A DNA stretch of 6,491 nt, taken from positions 1 to 6,491 of the forward strand of contig JABZKE010000030.1 in the NCBI GenBank assembly GCA_015257445.1, read 5' to 3'. Source of the DNA: Nanosynbacter sp. GTDB taxonomy: Bacteria > Patescibacteriota > Saccharimonadia > Saccharimonadales > Saccharimonadaceae. The notes under the pieces were generated by a model, which was not told the DNA's origin, ran no database searches, and was given only the letters and a program-made list of their open reading frames with translations. Positions 5,189-6,491 of this stretch are shown in pieces (the first letter of the stretch is position 1; the number at the start of each line of letters is the position of its first letter). A program made the position numbers and the translations under genes.

Positions 5189-6406
5189 TTATTTCTTCAA
5201 GCCCAGCACCAATTTTGCGAGTGACTCGCTCGCATCTAATTTCGCATATTTCTTAAAATTCATCACTAATTTAGCTTGCTTTTCACTGTTTTTTAGCAAA
5301 TTCAAAATCTTTTTCAATAATTTTTCTGGGGCCATCTCCATGTCGCGGTCCAAAATCATTTCCACCGCCTCATCACGCGCTAATTTTTCCGCATTTTTCA
5401 CCTGGTGTCCGCCCGGCAATTTTTCAAACGGCACCAAAATCGTTGGCTTCCCCAAGCTAGCTAATTCTGCCATCGTAGTCGCCCCTGCCCGCGAGACTAC
5501 AATATCCCCCGCACCTAAAATTTCATGCATCACTGGCGAAAAATTCCACATCCGAAATTCCGAAGTCAATTTACCTTTTTCCCAAGTTTCGTATTTCTTA
5601 AGATCAATCATATCCTCATAATGTTTGCGCCCCGAGACCAGTCCCACTGACGTATATTTCAAAAGTTCTGGCAAAATTTCTCGCACCGCCTGATTAATAT
5701 GCATCGAACCTTGCGAGCCACCCGTTACAATCACCAAATTTCGCTCCGGATCAAACCCTAATTCTCTTTTTAGGCGCCTCTTCTTACTCTCCGCCACTTT
5801 TTCAAATTCCTTCCCCACTGGAATCCCCACGAACACATAACGTGAATCCTCTTTCTCCACCGGCGTACCCATGGCAATAATTTTCGCTTTTTTACTCAAG
5901 ATACGATTCGCCAGCCCCATCGTCGCATCCGATTCGTGAATCAAATATGGAATCTTAAAAATCCCTGCCACAATTCCTACCGGCAATCCCACGAACCCGC
6001 CTTTCAAAAAAATCACATCCGGACGATTTTCCTTTCGGCTAAAACGCCATAAAGTTTGAAAAAACCCCATAGCAAATCCGAAAGCCCCCGCAATATTTCC
6101 GAACACCACATCAAAGAAGGTCTTCGCATGATTATCAAAATAATCTGACAATTTCAAACCATGGTAACGATGAAATTTTCCCGCAAAAACCTTACGCACA
6201 CGCAAATATAATTTTACCCCCGTCTCTTCTTCGCCACCCCAAGCCAACTTCGCTTCATTTGCTAGCTTCACTACATTTTTATAGTATTTCGCATCGGTCC
6301 AAAATTCGATTTTACTCTTCGGCTTCATCTTCAAAATTTCCTGCACCACCGACATCGCTGGAGTAATATGTCCACCCGATCCGCCGCCTACTACTAAAAT
6401 TTTCAT
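5189..6406 (-). CDS. murG: MurG, UDP-GlcNAc:lipid I N-acetylglucosaminyltransferase
   Basis: GT-B enzyme (GT28) at the inner membrane face; it adds GlcNAc to undecaprenyl-PP-MurNAc-pentapeptide, making lipid II. GGGSGGH (7-13) is the N-terminal glycine loop. KGGFVGLPVG (135-144) and IHESDATMGLANR (156-168) are acceptor-side motifs. The C-terminal donor fold has TGGSQGSMHINQ (228-239), SRAGATTMAEL (305-315) with Glu314, and PFEKLPGGHQVKNA (326-339) with Gln335 and Asn338. At 405 residues it exceeds the usual 355-370, mostly through extra sequence between about 60 and 125. That stretch is rich in Phe, Gly and Trp (FFDVVFGNIAGAFGFAMGFF) and may aid membrane contact. ATG at 6406 has GGGAGG at 6413-6418, six bases away, and overlaps the upstream stop as ATGA, implying coupled translation with the FtsW-like gene. 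Confidence 0.97.
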   Translation of the reverse strand: MKILVVGGGSGGHITPAMSVVQEILKMKPKSKIEFWTDAKYYKNVVKLANEAKLAWGGEEETGVKLYLRVRKVFAGKFHRYHGLKLSDYFDNHAKTFFDVVFGNIAGAFGFAMGFFQTLWRFSRKENRPDVIFLKGGFVGLPVGIVAGIFKIPYLIHESDATMGLANRILSKKAKIIAMGTPVEKEDSRYVFVGIPVGKEFEKVAESKKRRLKRELGFDPERNLVIVTGGSQGSMHINQAVREILPELLKYTSVGLVSGRKHYEDMIDLKKYETWEKGKLTSEFRMWNFSPVMHEILGAGDIVVSRAGATTMAELASLGKPTILVPFEKLPGGHQVKNAEKLARDEAVEMILDRDMEMAPEKLLKKILNLLKNSEKQAKLVMNFKKYAKLDASESLAKLVLGLKK

Positions 6407-6491
6407 CTTCTTCCTCCCAGTCTACTGCTTCTACTCATTCTTAAATTATTTTTAATTTCCTCATTTCGCTCATCATCTGAAATTTCCGTTC
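6403..6491 (-). CDS. ftsW: C-terminal tail of an FtsW-like gene (5' part outside window)
   Basis: The frame is open from the right edge (first full codon at 6489) to TGA at 6403-6405. It gives 28 residues, starting TEISDDERNEEIKNN and ending SRSSRLGGRR. The stop shares ATGA with the murG start, a tight operon junction. The polar, Arg-rich, helix-free end fits the cytoplasmic tail of FtsW (SEDS lipid II polymerase), the usual gene before murG. No membrane helix or catalytic motif is inside the window, so the name is inferred from position and tail style. The other minus frames stop by 6441, without coupling to murG. Confidence 0.6.
   Translation of the reverse strand, partial: TEISDDERNEEIKNNLRMSRSSRLGGRR

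Noticed and set aside
4579..5621. Plus-strand frames 4579-4785 and 4845-5621
   Set aside because: Antisense shadows of ftsQ and murG; the murG frame carries the conserved motifs.

Overview
This window is a minus-strand chromosomal segment holding part of a rearranged division and cell-wall (dcw) cluster that ends in a translation gene. In transcription order (right to left) it carries the tail of an FtsW-like gene, murG, an ftsQ-like gene, a long intergenic region of about 860 bases, rsmH (mraW), a second intergenic region with a probable micro-ORF and folded RNA, an ftsL-like gene, a terminator, and infB, which runs off the left edge. The compact IF-2, the long MurG with an extra aromatic insert, the very short FtsQ-like protein and the low-complexity AT-rich spacers suggest a Patescibacteria/CPR genome, most likely Candidatus Saccharibacteria (TM7). 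That assignment is an inference from gene style and order. TGG is used for Trp and no frame needs TGA readthrough, so the recoding seen in Gracilibacteria-like lineages is not indicated.

Right block (4583-6491): the FtsW-like tail and murG overlap by 4 bases (ATGA), a sign of translational coupling. ftsQ follows after 66 bases, and the unit ends in a hairpin terminator at 4525-4554. Together these genes cover lipid II synthesis, glycan polymerisation and divisome assembly.

Central intergenic region (3646-4582): no convincing gene. It holds five exact matches to TTWTNCACA (DnaA-box consensus) in 156 bases, two of them forming an inverted pair. It also holds a near-perfect palindrome, a repeated 14-mer (CAAAAACCGAACAA), two candidate minus-strand promoters, and a possibly folded leader before rsmH. 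rsmH itself has a perfect TATAAT six bases before its ATG and no Shine-Dalgarno sequence, the arrangement of a leaderless mRNA.

Left block (1-2766): after rsmH comes a 21-codon reading frame with a perfect AGGAGG. It is followed by mutually exclusive small helices, a repeated 13-mer and an 81-base imperfect inverted repeat, then ftsL. A strong terminator separates ftsL from infB, which has its own extended -10 promoter. The IF-2 is compact, and its C-terminal domain lacks the residues usually linked to formyl-Met recognition.
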